From CBDAKK01 sp965196605 (GTDB lineage: Bacteria > Spirochaetota > Spirochaetia > WTKD01 > G963693115): a stretch of 64,000 nt of DNA. The position numbers and the translations under genes are program-made. The DNA lies in assembly GCA_965196605.1 (NCBI GenBank), contig CBDAKK010000002.1:1-64000 (forward strand). Reading direction: 5' to 3'. The notes beneath the pieces are model-generated. The model had not been told where the DNA came from. It ran no database searches and saw only the letters and a program-made list of their open reading frames with translations. This document shows, one piece after another, positions 7,932 to 16,898 of the stretch (positions are counted from its first letter, which is position 1; each line of letters opens with the position of its first letter).

Positions 7932-8375
7932 ATGGTAAGCATTAATAGCAGGGTGTATGAGTTTGGGAGCATACAGGTATTGTTGCCGACAGGCATCGTG
8001 ATGTTGTGTCAGGGCATCACGTACAAGGACAAGATAAGTGGAGAGGCTGTTACGGACATGCGAGGGTTACCGGTAGGGCATTCGCATGGAGAGTAGAGCG
8101 GGGACTGCGACTTGGAAGTCTCTAGGGTTGAGTACGCAAAAATAAGCATGTATTCAGCAAGTGGTGGCGGGTTTTATAACATGAAGCCGATGAGCATCAC
8201 GGTAACAATGGCGGGACTTGAGAAGGTGCCGCAGGTGGATGTGTTTACGGTGAAATGGACGGAACGTGAGCTTGGTGGGAAGAAGGGCGATAACGAACTT
8301 AACGTGCCGCTTAAAGGGATTATCATAAGTCCTATTGTGAGCAATGGGATACCGGCGTATGTAGGTCCTTTATAG
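7932..8375 (+). pseudogene. Tail tube protein gene interrupted by an in-frame amber codon
   Basis: Reading from ATG 7932 gives 54 codons ending at TAG (8094-8096), and the same frame continues open to TAA/TAG at 8373-8375. Joined, the 147-residue product has the look of a phage tail tube protein. The N-terminal half reads VYEFGSIQVLLPTGIVMLCQG then GEAVTDMRGLPVGHSHGE; after the TAG it continues SGDCDLEVSRVEYAKI and ends with an AYVGPL tail. Tube proteins often have Y where the TAG stands, so a single-base change from TAC or TAT is the simplest history. The gene lies in the correct place between sheath and chaperone. Either the tail is defective, or the codon is read through, or the base is a sequencing error. 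Confidence 0.75.
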
Positions 8376-8435
8376 AGTTTTTTAGTAGAAAGAAAAATAA
8401 TGCAATAAAAAATATTTTCATAAAAGGAGAGAACT

Positions 8436-8783
8436 ATGAAAGGGTTACAAATTACGCAAGAACAAATTGAGGAAGCGAAGAAGGTGCATAAGAAGTTACG
8501 TCTTGCGACACTTCAGTGGGATGACGAAGAGCGTGTGTCTCACAGCGTAGAAGTGTTGTTTCGCGTGCCGACCGTTGCAGATGCAGAAGTATACGGCAAG
8601 ACTGCGAGTTTAGAGCCAGTGGTAGCAAGTCGCAACTTGTTTGCGTCTTTGGTGGTGTCTCCGAAGAGCGAAGAAATACTGGAAATCGTGGGAGACAAGA
8701 GTGCGGTGTTGGGTGCGTTTGTCGAAAACGAGGTAGCCCCTTTTTTCGGGAAAAACGTGAAGACAACAAGCCGAGTAGTGTAG
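8436..8783 (+). CDS. Tail assembly chaperone, zero-frame product
   Basis: A 115-residue protein between tail tube and tape measure, the place of the tail assembly chaperone (Mu gp41). It reads LRLATLQWDDE then VEVLFRVPTVADAEVY, in the style of phage tail assembly chaperones. AAGGAGAG precedes ATG 8436. The gene ends with TAG at 8781-8783, but a slippery run just upstream allows a longer product in the -1 frame. Confidence 0.7.
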   Translation: MKGLQITQEQIEEAKKVHKKLRLATLQWDDEERVSHSVEVLFRVPTVADAEVYGKTASLEPVVASRNLFASLVVSPKSEEILEIVGDKSAVLGAFVENEVAPFFGKNVKTTSRVV

Positions 8784-8941
8784 GCGAGCTTGTAGCGTAT
8801 ATACACCATTACACAGGCATTGATATTTCTGGTATGGAAATGGATGCGGCGTGGAAGCTGTACAGTCGAGCGAGGTATATACGGAAGCTTAAGGTAACGG
8901 AGATACAAGAGGCGTTGTCTCCGTTTTTTTCAAGTCGGTGA
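8436..8941 (+). CDS. Tail assembly chaperone, predicted -1 frameshift fusion product
   Basis: The -1 frame is open from before 8738 to TGA at 8939-8941. It encodes a further stretch including GELVAYIHHYTGIDISGMEM and RARYIRKLKVTEIQEAL, typical of the second half of tail chaperones. The zero frame contains CCCTTTTTTC at 8738-8747. Both C CCT TTT (8738-8744) and T TTT TTC (8741-8747) fit the X XXY YYZ slippery pattern, and G AAA AAC follows at 8750. A slip here would give a product of about 168 residues. Programmed -1 frameshifting of this gene pair is established in many tailed phages including Mu; its use here is inferred. Confidence 0.65.
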
Positions 8942-8947
8942 AAAAAC

Positions 8948-11113
8948 ATGAGTAATTTTACGGCAAGTGTAACGCTTAAGTTTATCGACTCGTTTTCTTC
9001 CTCAATGGCGAGAGCTGCGGGCAAAGCGAGGGCGGCACTTGGGAGCGTGAAGCGTTCGGTAAACGCATTTAAGAGCGAGAACTTGTTGCAAACATCGGCG
9101 AACTTATCGTTGGTCTCGGGACACGTAGCGGGCATGGCACGCAGTGTGGGTGCTGCGACAAATGCGATGAGCGGGGAAGCGAGCGAGTTCGAAAGCTCGC
9201 TCGCTGCGGTACGCTCGTCTCTTGCGATGAGTGTTGGCGCAGGCAAGGAGATGGACAGAGCGTACAACGAGCTTGCAAAATCAGCAAAGGCGTGGAGCAG
9301 CGGACACGCAGAGAGTGCAAGCGAATACGCGCAAACAAGTTATTTGATGTTATCCGCTGGGCTTGATACCAAGAGCGCGATAGAAGGGACGAACGCATCG
9401 TTGTTATTAGCAAAAGCAACAATGGGCAGTAGTGCGGAGGCGGGAAACCTGCTTGCAACAGCGTACAACAACATGAGCCGAGATGGCGAGAGTGCGCAAG
9501 GTGCTATGAGCCGACTTTCTGATGTTATAGCCAAGACGCAAGGAATGTTTCAAATAGCAAATTTAAACCAGTTAGGCGAAGGGCTTAAGTATGCGGTGGC
9601 TGCAGCGAAACCAGCGGGCATGCAAATGGAGCAGGTTGCTACGATTGTAGGAGCTTTGAATAGCGCGGGCTTGCAAGGCAGCCAGGCAGGCACAGCGTTT
9701 GCTGCAACGTTACGGAACATAGACAAGGCGGGCAAACAACTGGGTTTTGAGGTTGCGTATGACAAGTCAGGCGGACTTAATCTTATTGCGACACTAGAAA
9801 ATATAAACAGAAAATTTGGGGATGTGGAAACACGCACCGTAGAACAACGCCAAGCGTTGCAGAGAACATTCGGAGACGAAGGGGTGAGGGCTATAAACTT
9901 ACTCGGCGGGTCGTTAGATACTCTTAAAAACAGTTATAAAGAGATACAGAATGCCAGTGGCACCACGGGCATTATGGCAGGCGAAATGGCAGATACCTAC
10001 GCCCAGAAGATGCAAGTTGCAACAAACAGAGTAAAAAATTTCCAAGCAAGTTTGGGAGTGGGAGCAAATGCGGTTCGGCTATTTGGTATGGAAATGCTTG
10101 GTGGCGTAGCCGGGTTTGCAGGCTGGGTAGCACAGGGAAGCGAAGCGGGGAACGTACTTATGAACATTGCGGGTGGTGCGATGCAGGTTACGGGTAGTTT
10201 GTTTTCTGTGGGCAGTAGTGCATTGTCGTCTCTTACGGGCTTAGCGAGTTTTATGATGATAGCCGATAAGTTTCCGATTGTGGGTATGTTGGGTTCTAAG
10301 ATAGGTGGGCTTGCCAAGGGTGTATTGGGACTTGGGAAAAGCATCATAGGATTACTTCCGACACTTGGCACATGGATAGCAGGTGTGTGGTCGGCGGCGG
10401 TGGCACATATTATAGCCCTTGCTCCTATATACAAAATAATTGCTGTGGTTGCGTTAGTTGGTGCTGGTCTCGCATTATTGGCAAAACACTGGGACGTTGT
10501 TAGTTCATTCATGAAAAAAGTGGTAGTCGGTGCATTTGAGGGCGTGAAGAGTGCAGTGAACTGGGTATATACCACGTTCATGAAATTGCTTGATAATCCG
10601 TTTATAGTAGGGGCGAGCATGTTGTTTGCTCCGTTTATTACGATACCTGCATTGATAATAAAACACTGGGAGCCGATAAAAGCATTTTTTGCAAAGTTGC
10701 TTGGAGGAGTAGGCAAAGTATTTTCAGCAGTCGGGAAATTTTTTGGAGCCACCAAAGGTGAAAGCATTACTGGGAATACGAACATAGCGGGGATACAAAG
10801 TGGAGCAGGGACGCACATACCAATCGCAGGAGCGCGGGCGATGGGTGGACCTGTAAAGGCGGGGCTTATATATGAAGTTGGTGAGAATGGACGAGAATTC
10901 TTCACGCCTAATAGAGATGGATATATTGTGCCAAACCACGCAATAGGACGAGGCGGCACTCATGGCACTGCAATACAGGCAGGCAGAGAAAAACCCACGC
11001 AAAACGTGAATATCACCATTGCGAAAGTAGCGCTTGATGCACCGAAGAACATTGGACATTTTATGCAGCTTCTAGCTGAATTTGCAAGAGAGGTTGGGTA
11101 TGCCAACGCTTAA
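8948..11113 (+). CDS. Tail tape measure protein
   Basis: A 721-residue tape measure protein, the longest gene of the prophage as expected, which sets tail length and is threaded inside the tube. The N-terminal part carries the tape-measure core, including FESSLAAVRSSLAMSVG and ASEYAQTSYLMLSAGL with a downstream NMSRDGESAQGAMSRL block. The middle (about residues 380-560) has several hydrophobic segments such as IYKIIAVVALVGAGLALLA. The C-terminal GLIYEVGENGREFFTPNRDG is a common tape-measure ending. ATG 8948 is 6 bases after the chaperone's frameshift stop. The last residues overlap the next gene's start at 11100. Confidence 0.9.
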   Translation: MSNFTASVTLKFIDSFSSSMARAAGKARAALGSVKRSVNAFKSENLLQTSANLSLVSGHVAGMARSVGAATNAMSGEASEFESSLAAVRSSLAMSVGAGKEMDRAYNELAKSAKAWSSGHAESASEYAQTSYLMLSAGLDTKSAIEGTNASLLLAKATMGSSAEAGNLLATAYNNMSRDGESAQGAMSRLSDVIAKTQGMFQIANLNQLGEGLKYAVAAAKPAGMQMEQVATIVGALNSAGLQGSQAGTAFAATLRNIDKAGKQLGFEVAYDKSGGLNLIATLENINRKFGDVETRTVEQRQALQRTFGDEGVRAINLLGGSLDTLKNSYKEIQNASGTTGIMAGEMADTYAQKMQVATNRVKNFQASLGVGANAVRLFGMEMLGGVAGFAGWVAQGSEAGNVLMNIAGGAMQVTGSLFSVGSSALSSLTGLASFMMIADKFPIVGMLGSKIGGLAKGVLGLGKSIIGLLPTLGTWIAGVWSAAVAHIIALAPIYKIIAVVALVGAGLALLAKHWDVVSSFMKKVVVGAFEGVKSAVNWVYTTFMKLLDNPFIVGASMLFAPFITIPALIIKHWEPIKAFFAKLLGGVGKVFSAVGKFFGATKGESITGNTNIAGIQSGAGTHIPIAGARAMGGPVKAGLIYEVGENGREFFTPNRDGYIVPNHAIGRGGTHGTAIQAGREKPTQNVNITIAKVALDAPKNIGHFMQLLAEFAREVGYANA

Positions 11114-11642
11114 AGTGAACGAGCGAGGCGTGCTTATTGTCGATGGTGTACAAATAAGTGGTGTCGTAGAGAGCTATGAAATAGGCGGAGCTATGCGTAT
11201 GGAGCGAGAAGCAAGCGACAGCACATCGGGCAAGACTGCAGTATTTAATGGCTACGATGACATGAGTTTGACGCTTACCGTTACGCTTCATTCATCAGAG
11301 CGGTATGAGGCGGTGCGCGTACTCGGTGATGCGTTTAAGAAATTAGAAGGAGCGTTGCCTGCGGTGTACACACTAGATTTTGCGTTAGCAAAATCGATGA
11401 ATTATAAGACGGCGATAGTGAAGAAAATAACTATGAGTCAAGCAAAAATGGGTGAAGTTATTAGTGCCACGGTGGTGCTTGAAGAGACAAACCCTGTGAT
11501 AAAAGAAGTGCAAGCCCAGCGGGGACGAGAAGTGAACGAGAGAAAAACAAAAGAGGCGCAGATTGATAACGAGGTTGCACTTACGCAGGATGAGGACAGA
11601 AAGCTACTTGAGAAAGCGAGGAGCGTGTATGGGTATGTTTGA
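11100..11642 (+). CDS. Phage tail/baseplate protein between tape measure and spike
   Basis: A 180-residue protein. It opens with LIVDGVQISGVVESYEIGG, passes through a beta-rich block MEREASDSTSGKTAVFNGYDD and SLTLTVTLHSSERYEAV, and ends with a charged E/K/R-rich helix. The beta fold and position suggest a tail-tube-like or baseplate connector protein (compare the tape measure-hub interval of contractile phages). It is not recognised as the usual gpN or hub. Translation is coupled to the tape measure, whose end it overlaps by 14 bases, with AGAGGTTGGG as ribosome binding site. Confidence 0.5.
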   Translation: MPTLKVNERGVLIVDGVQISGVVESYEIGGAMRMEREASDSTSGKTAVFNGYDDMSLTLTVTLHSSERYEAVRVLGDAFKKLEGALPAVYTLDFALAKSMNYKTAIVKKITMSQAKMGEVISATVVLEETNPVIKEVQAQRGREVNERKTKEAQIDNEVALTQDEDRKLLEKARSVYGYV

Positions 11643-12159
11643 GCAGATACGAAGAAAAATACTTGCAAGCGTAGCGTTTGCCTCTCTTATGAGAATAGAC
11701 GAAGTGCGTATAACACAAGGCGAAGGGAGGTATGTTGCAGATGGCGAGATACTCAAGCCGCTGACGCTCGAGAACACGGGAAGCGTGCTTGAAGACGTGC
11801 CGATATGTCTTCCGTTTGCACATAGTGGCGGTGGATTGTTTGGAATGAGTAAACGCAACGAGATTGCGGTGGTGCAGTACATAGAAGGGCATCGAGCGTT
11901 TCCGGTAGTAACGGGATTTTGGACACAGTTATACGCAGGTGCCTGCGATGACAAAGCGGTGGTAAGTCTGCATGCGGGAGATGGTAAACTACGAGTTGCA
12001 AACGCACAGGCGAGTTTGTATGGCATCTTGAAAAAAGTACTTCAGGCTTTGAAGGGCTTAAAGACACAAGGCGGACCGAGTAACCAAGTCATAAGTCCTG
12101 ACACTATTGCACTATTAGAAACAGAACAACAAAAACTAGCGCAGTTATTTGTGGAATGA
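11629..12159 (+). CDS. Baseplate assembly protein V (spike, Mu gp45-like)
   Basis: A 176-residue protein of the gpV/gp45 type, the baseplate spike that punctures the cell envelope. It shows the OB-fold N-terminus MRIDEVRITQGEGRYVADG, then LENTGSVLEDVPICLPFAHSGGGLFG, and IAVVQYIEGHRAFPVVTGFW. A C-terminal helix ILKKVLQALKGLKTQGG follows. GAGGAG sits upstream of ATG 11629; ATG 11635 is a possible alternative. The start overlaps the preceding gene by 14 bases. A hub protein usually precedes it, but only the non-hub protein above is seen. Confidence 0.8.
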   Translation: MGMFEQIRRKILASVAFASLMRIDEVRITQGEGRYVADGEILKPLTLENTGSVLEDVPICLPFAHSGGGLFGMSKRNEIAVVQYIEGHRAFPVVTGFWTQLYAGACDDKAVVSLHAGDGKLRVANAQASLYGILKKVLQALKGLKTQGGPSNQVISPDTIALLETEQQKLAQLFVE

Positions 12160-12189
12160 CATTCATAGAGCAAAAGGAGGGAGATAAAA

Positions 12190-12474
12190 ATGTTTGATAA
12201 ACACAGCATTAAAACACTGGTTAAAAGTCGTTTGCAAAGTATTTCTACGGAAGTAGAAACGAAGTTCAAAGATGGCAAGCACACCACGAGCGATGAGATA
12301 GATGAAAAGATAGCCATCGCAATAGCAGATGCGTTTGAGCATTTTGTAAAGACAGTACAGGTACAAATGCCAACGCAAACATTGGTAGCACCGGGGCAGG
12401 TTACGCTTGCTAACGGTGGCGGGCCTGCCATTGGCACGGTTCTCGTGCCACAAAACACGGGGAACATTGTATGA
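12190..12474 (+). CDS. Small phage baseplate-region protein, unknown
   Basis: A 94-residue protein with an amphipathic N-terminal helix (DEIDEKIAIAIADAFEHFVKTV) and a Gly/Pro-rich C-terminal part (VAPGQVTLANGGGPAIGTVLVPQNTG) that resembles spike or baseplate accessory segments. It is not recognised as a known family. A strong AGGAGGGAG ribosome binding site precedes ATG 12190, and its stop overlaps the next gene's ATG (12471), so it belongs to the baseplate operon. Confidence 0.55.
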   Translation: MFDKHSIKTLVKSRLQSISTEVETKFKDGKHTTSDEIDEKIAIAIADAFEHFVKTVQVQMPTQTLVAPGQVTLANGGGPAIGTVLVPQNTGNIV

Positions 12475-12827
12475 GTAGCGATAAGGACATGCGAGTTGGA
12501 GGGGACGCAGATATTGTGTTTACCGATGGACTTCATGGCTCTGATGTAGAGATAGTCGAAGGTGCGTCACTTGTGGCACAGGATGTTACGCGGATGATAC
12601 GCATGGTACGTGGGGGCGTGCCGTGGGATAACAACGCTGGCTCGCAGATTTTAGAGCGTGTGAATACACCTATGGACAGTGCGTTTATAGAAAGCGAGTT
12701 GTTTCGCATTGTAAGAGCAGATGCACGTATTGACCAGGAGAGTTTTTTCATTGAAACCAAAGAAAATAAAACAGTGTTGAAATTTAGAGTGTTGGGAGAG
12801 AGCAGGGAACAGGAGGTGATGGTGTGA
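12471..12827 (+). CDS. Baseplate wedge protein, Mu gp46 / T4 gp25-like
   Basis: A 118-residue protein matching Mu gp46, a member of the gp25/gpW baseplate wedge group. Recognisable are the start GDADIVFTDGLHGSDVEIVEGASLVAQDVTRMIRMVRGGVPWDNNAGSQ in short pieces, the W-D-x-x-x-G-S pattern, and a C-terminal beta strand RVLGESREQEVMV. It connects the hub and the outer baseplate. It overlaps both neighbours by four bases (ATGA and GTGA contexts). Confidence 0.75.
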   Translation: MSSDKDMRVGGDADIVFTDGLHGSDVEIVEGASLVAQDVTRMIRMVRGGVPWDNNAGSQILERVNTPMDSAFIESELFRIVRADARIDQESFFIETKENKTVLKFRVLGESREQEVMV

Positions 12828-13912
12828 GTAAAACAATAAAAACATTGTTAGATAAAAAAGACAGTCAGATAGAAGCGGAGGTTGTGAAGATAGCAGAGCA
12901 AGAACTCGGGGTTTCGAAGTTTCGCTCGCAAGGAGTATTGGCAGGGTTGGTCTATACATTCGCCCGGGTTATTGCGTGGGTGTATAAAACGTTCTTAACA
13001 CCGCTTGCCACACAAGTCTCGCTTGATAGTGCAAGTGCAACATTTTTAGATACATGGGGCGTGATGCTTGGGGTGATACGCAAAGAACCGACCACAGCAC
13101 GAGGCAGAGCGGTTGTGCGCGTGAACACCAGCATCACTATTCCAAAAGACAGTGTGCTGACGATTTCGGGAAATAACCTGCAATTTGTGGTTGTAGAGAC
13201 ATACGAAAATATAGATTCGAATAAAGACGTAGAGATAGTGATAGAGGCGACTGAAGCGGGCGCTGTTGGAAACGTGGAGAGCGTATCGGGTGCGAGACTT
13301 AATTTCGTATCGCGTACGATGTGGAAAAGTATTGAGCGTGTGAGTATTCCGAGGGGGTGGAACAGTGGGGAGCGTGGACGCATGGGTACCGACAGAGAAG
13401 GAGATGAGACCTACCGAGCGAGGATAAAAGCAAAGTGGCTCCGCTCTGCAACAGGCGATGTGCCACTACTTTACAAAGCAGAGTCACAGGGCATAGATGG
13501 CGTTAGAGAAGCAAAAGTGTTTCGTGCGCCCAGTGGGTTTGGGTCAGTGCGCGTGGTGCTACGCGGTGCAAACAATACGCAAGTCGGTACTGATATAGTG
13601 ACAAAGGTGCGTGCTCGACTCGATACAGTGGGGCTTATAGGGCGAAATACGGTAGTCGATACCGTAGGATTCGCCCCTCTTACCGTCAGTTGTACCTATG
13701 CAGGTACACTTACGGAAACAGAAGCAAAAAAAAGAATAACCGACTATTTTTATTCGCTTGGCATTGGCACGCGCTATACCATGCAAGATTTATACAACTT
13801 GTTTGACGACCAAGATGCCATTCAGTTTACCACGCCAACGGCAAGCGATAAGACGCTTGGCAATGATGGTGTATACAAACTTACAAGCGTGAGGGCAACC
13901 AAGAAGGTGTAG
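12824..13912 (+). CDS. Baseplate J-like protein (Mu gp47)
   Basis: A 362-residue baseplate J family protein. It has the early TFARVIAWVYKTFLTPLATQVSLDSASATFLDTWGVMLGVIRK region in family form, then the conserved beta domain VRVNTSITIPKDSVLT. TEAGAVGNVESVSG and the DRE-x-DETYRARI block near residue 190 follow. The C-terminus ends with a short beta segment. J forms the wedge ring that triggers sheath contraction. GTG start at 12824 overlaps the gp46 stop and is preceded by AGGAGGTG. Confidence 0.85.
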   Translation: MSKTIKTLLDKKDSQIEAEVVKIAEQELGVSKFRSQGVLAGLVYTFARVIAWVYKTFLTPLATQVSLDSASATFLDTWGVMLGVIRKEPTTARGRAVVRVNTSITIPKDSVLTISGNNLQFVVVETYENIDSNKDVEIVIEATEAGAVGNVESVSGARLNFVSRTMWKSIERVSIPRGWNSGERGRMGTDREGDETYRARIKAKWLRSATGDVPLLYKAESQGIDGVREAKVFRAPSGFGSVRVVLRGANNTQVGTDIVTKVRARLDTVGLIGRNTVVDTVGFAPLTVSCTYAGTLTETEAKKRITDYFYSLGIGTRYTMQDLYNLFDDQDAIQFTTPTASDKTLGNDGVYKLTSVRATKKV

Positions 13913-13916
13913 TGTA

Positions 13917-14495
13917 ATGGCGTTTGAAAAATTTGTAGAAAAACAGATAGAAAAAAGCTCGTATGAAGGAGACCGGAAGAAAATACAGCTCGGCCGGTTG
14001 TATTCGGTGATGCGAGTATTGTGTGCAGTTGTAGCAAGCGATACACGAGATGTGTTTCGAGCATTTTTCCCCGCGTTGGGTACTCGCACTTTTATGGACA
14101 GACACGCTAAAGCATTAGCGTTACCACACATTAAAAACGAAAGTGACAAAAGTTTGAGAGACCGCCTTACTGTTGCAACGCATACGATGACCTATCTCGG
14201 TACGCGCCAAGCATTCACTCAGTTTATGGAGAGTAATTTTAAGAGTAGGTGCCGCGTCATTGAAATGCCGAAGAATGCGTTTACTGTAGGACACCTACCC
14301 TATGGCACGCCCATTGGCACTGGCATAATTATGGCTGGCGAAGGACTCTATGTGTACGTGCAAAACATTACGGCAGAGGAACGCATTGAGCTTGAAAGTT
14401 ACCTAGAGACCAACACCCCGCCCGATGTAGGCTTTGTTATTTTTAATGAAAACACGAAAAAATCACATACAAACACAGGAGATAGAAACTTATGA
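13917..14495 (+). CDS. Mu gp48-like baseplate/tail protein
   Basis: A 192-residue protein in the gp48 (YmfQ/gpI-like) position after gpJ. It has an early helix bundle LGRLYSVMRVLCAVVASDTRDVFRAF, a DRHAKALALPHIKNESDKSLRDRL block and a C-terminal YLETNTPPDVGFVIFNEN. It likely links the baseplate to the tail fibre. The coding strand shifts from G-rich to C-rich within or just after this gene. ATG 13917 lies 4 bases after the J stop. Confidence 0.7.
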   Translation: MAFEKFVEKQIEKSSYEGDRKKIQLGRLYSVMRVLCAVVASDTRDVFRAFFPALGTRTFMDRHAKALALPHIKNESDKSLRDRLTVATHTMTYLGTRQAFTQFMESNFKSRCRVIEMPKNAFTVGHLPYGTPIGTGIIMAGEGLYVYVQNITAEERIELESYLETNTPPDVGFVIFNENTKKSHTNTGDRNL

Positions 14496-15466
14496 AAAAA
14501 CATCATTTTTACGAAGGTATGACACCTACCCCCAACGACTTCGATATACTTCAGCAGAATACCGAGGATGCGCTACATGAGAGTACGCACGCTATCACAG
14601 GCACGGGTGTACTCTCGGGGCTAACCGTGAGCATGGATGGCGCGGGGAAGGTTGTCATTAGTGCGGGAGATGCTGTTGCCCCTAATGGACAACGGCTCGC
14701 GCTCACCGCCAAGACTACAATAGATAAAAAAGACGGACTCGTGGTACTGCGTCACTCGGTTGTAGATACTACCACAACGCACGATATTCAACAAAAGCAA
14801 ACATGGAAAACACGCGGGGATAAGACTACCGTGCATGTCGTTTTGTCTACGGACAAACAAGCCAATGATGTTGTCCTCGCACAAGTGAAAAACAATACCA
14901 TCGACCTTACACCCCGTGAATCTGCGCACGGATGGAATTCTCTTACCTCACTACGTCAGCAGTTAAAAAGTGAACTTATGGCTGAAATCACCAAAGCAAA
15001 AACCGAAGCACAAAACGCCATCACGCAAGCAAAGAAAGACGTACTAAATTCCGCCATTCCCATCGGCTTTATCTACACCCAGTTTCCAAACCAACCTACT
15101 CCACAACAACTCTGGGGCAACACCATGACATGGCAAAACATCAGTAGTCAATACGCAGATTGCTTCTTTCGTGCCGAGGGTAGGGACAACGACTATTATG
15201 GCGCAAAAAAATTTCAAACAGGAAAACAGACTGATGCTATTCGAGATTTTACATTTGCATTTAAGACAAATTTGGGATGGGGTTATGGCTCGCAACAAAA
15301 CATGAGCATTGTAGATCAAGGAGACGACTGGGGTTGGTCAGATGGCTCATCTAGAAGACACAGTGATAGAGTAGGATATAGATTTTCCGTATCTACAGTA
15401 GTTACCACTGCAGCTGAAAATAGACCCGTAAATTACACCGTGCGTATTTGGAAACGCACTGCATAA
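14492..15466 (+). CDS. Tail fibre / receptor-binding protein
   Basis: A 324-residue protein beginning with a baseplate-binding domain (FYEGMTPTPNDFDILQQNTEDALHES, then GTGVLSGLTVSMDGAGKVVISAG and PNGQRLALTA), common to fibres of contractile phages. A coiled stretch KAKTEAQNAITQAKKDVLNS follows. The distal domain reads IPIGFIYTQFPNQPTP and ends with a GYRFSVS/ENRPVNYTVRIW beta segment as in collar-type receptor-binding tips. It presumably determines host range. ATG 14492 overlaps the gp48 stop. No reverse transcriptase or template repeat is present nearby, so a diversity-generating element is not supported. Confidence 0.8.
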   Translation: MKKHHFYEGMTPTPNDFDILQQNTEDALHESTHAITGTGVLSGLTVSMDGAGKVVISAGDAVAPNGQRLALTAKTTIDKKDGLVVLRHSVVDTTTTHDIQQKQTWKTRGDKTTVHVVLSTDKQANDVVLAQVKNNTIDLTPRESAHGWNSLTSLRQQLKSELMAEITKAKTEAQNAITQAKKDVLNSAIPIGFIYTQFPNQPTPQQLWGNTMTWQNISSQYADCFFRAEGRDNDYYGAKKFQTGKQTDAIRDFTFAFKTNLGWGYGSQQNMSIVDQGDDWGWSDGSSRRHSDRVGYRFSVSTVVTTAAENRPVNYTVRIWKRTA

Positions 15467-15479
15467 AGGAGCACTAAAA

Positions 15480-15887
15480 ATGAGCACAAAAACATATTAC
15501 GAACTAGACAAAAATGGACACATCATAGGGCAGTTTGATAGCCCACCACCCAAAGACTTAAGTCTTACCATAGCACACACCACACCGCCGCCGCAGGCCA
15601 TGCTCAAGCCCTCATGGGTCGGCGATACCACCACAGGCACATGGGTAGACGCCGCCACGCGTGCAGAGCAGGAAGACTGTATTGACGGAGAAACTGACGC
15701 TGCCATTCAAAACTGGGCACGCGAAAAAGGCAAAAACGAAGCCTACTACATAAACTGCGGCATACGCGTGTGCATAAACAAAATCACGGATACCACCAAT
15801 ATTGACTACCGCCACTACCACGAATACCGTGCATATGTAGACGCTCAAAAGAAACTTAGTAAAGCAAAAAAAGACGCGCTACCATAA
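15480..15887 (+). CDS. Tail fibre assembly-like protein
   Basis: A 135-residue protein directly after the tail fibre. It opens YYELDKNGHIIGQFDSPPP and contains WVGDTTTGTWVDAATRAEQ, a layout common in Tfa-type or fibre-tip accessory proteins. The C-terminal half is helical and charged. The exact family is not recognised; the call rests on position and the opening segment. AAAGGAGC precedes ATG 15480. Confidence 0.55.
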   Translation: MSTKTYYELDKNGHIIGQFDSPPPKDLSLTIAHTTPPPQAMLKPSWVGDTTTGTWVDAATRAEQEDCIDGETDAAIQNWAREKGKNEAYYINCGIRVCINKITDTTNIDYRHYHEYRAYVDAQKKLSKAKKDALP

Positions 15888-16061
15888 ACAAAAAAGTGGC
15901 AGCCTGCGGGTGTACCAGCACCCACTGGCGAGTATTGTAGAAGCATACTCACAGCCCCTATGTGGTGTTACAACACAACCCCACACACGGTAACACTGCT
16001 ACCACCATACTGTTATATCGGTGTGAGGCAGGTTACTATGTACGGAGTATTTGAACTTTTT

Positions 16062-16898
16062 ATGAAAACACCACTTACCTATTACGGAGGTAAACAGTCT
16101 ATGACACGCACCATCGTGCCACGACTGCACCCTCACACGTGCTATGTCGAGCCCTTCTGTGGCGGCGCGGCCGTCTTTTTCGCAAAAGAACCCGCGCCCA
16201 TTGAAACACTCAATGACACCAACGCTGAAATTACAAACTTCTTTTCAGTCGTGCAAACAAAAAAACAGGAACTTACATCTCTTGTTGTAAGCACATCTCA
16301 TAGTCGCAGAGCTCACAGCGATGCTCGTGTTGTCTATCAGAACCCACACCTCTTTAACCCCGTAAAACGCGCATGGGCTGTGTGGGTCTTAGCGCATCAA
16401 TCATTCGCACACGACTTCCATGGTGCCTTCAGGTTCTCTCGCTCCGTGCGTAGCACAACAAGTAACGCACTCGCGCGCAAACGAGATACCTTCGATGTCC
16501 ACACACTCGCACAACGCATCAAGTATGTGCAGTTAGAATGTGACGATGCACTCACCATCATACAACGCTATCATACTCCGCACACGCTTTTCTACTGCGA
16601 CCCACCATACTTTAATGCACATATGGGACACTACGGAGGATACACCGAACAAGACTTTTACGCACTCCTGAAAAGTCTTAGTGCTATACAGGGAACATTT
16701 CTCTTAAGTTCGTATCCCTCGGACACTCTGCAGAGTTTCACCTCAAAACACGGATGGTACACACAGTGTTCTCGGAGACGTATTGTTAATTCGCCTCAAG
16801 GTCATACTAAATCAAAGACCGAAGTACTTACCGCAAACTACAATACAGAGTTCATCGCACAAGAGTATGCACTCAAACCATGTGAGGTGGCTGCATGA
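16062..16898 (+). CDS. Dam-like N6-adenine DNA methyltransferase 1
   Basis: A 278-residue class alpha (D12/Dam-like) adenine methyltransferase. Motif X/I lies in MKTPLTYYGGKQ and VEPFCGGAAVFF (residues 29-40) and motif IV in FYCDPPYFN (DPPY at 180-183). It transfers methyl from SAM to adenine in DNA; the target site cannot be read. The start at 16062 is chosen because the paralogue next to it begins identically (MKTP.(T/S)YYGGKQ). The longer frame to 15960 adds unrelated sequence. It probably protects phage DNA from host restriction. It overlaps its paralogue by four bases. Confidence 0.85.
   Translation: MKTPLTYYGGKQSMTRTIVPRLHPHTCYVEPFCGGAAVFFAKEPAPIETLNDTNAEITNFFSVVQTKKQELTSLVVSTSHSRRAHSDARVVYQNPHLFNPVKRAWAVWVLAHQSFAHDFHGAFRFSRSVRSTTSNALARKRDTFDVHTLAQRIKYVQLECDDALTIIQRYHTPHTLFYCDPPYFNAHMGHYGGYTEQDFYALLKSLSAIQGTFLLSSYPSDTLQSFTSKHGWYTQCSRRRIVNSPQGHTKSKTEVLTANYNTEFIAQEYALKPCEVAA

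Noticed and set aside
9997..10959. 320-residue open frame opposite the tape measure gene
   Set aside because: It mirrors the tape measure coding frame; Ala/Pro-rich composition and no start signal.
14492..15466. Diversity-generating retroelement target in the tail fibre
   Set aside because: No reverse transcriptase, template repeat or accessory gene is present around the fibre.
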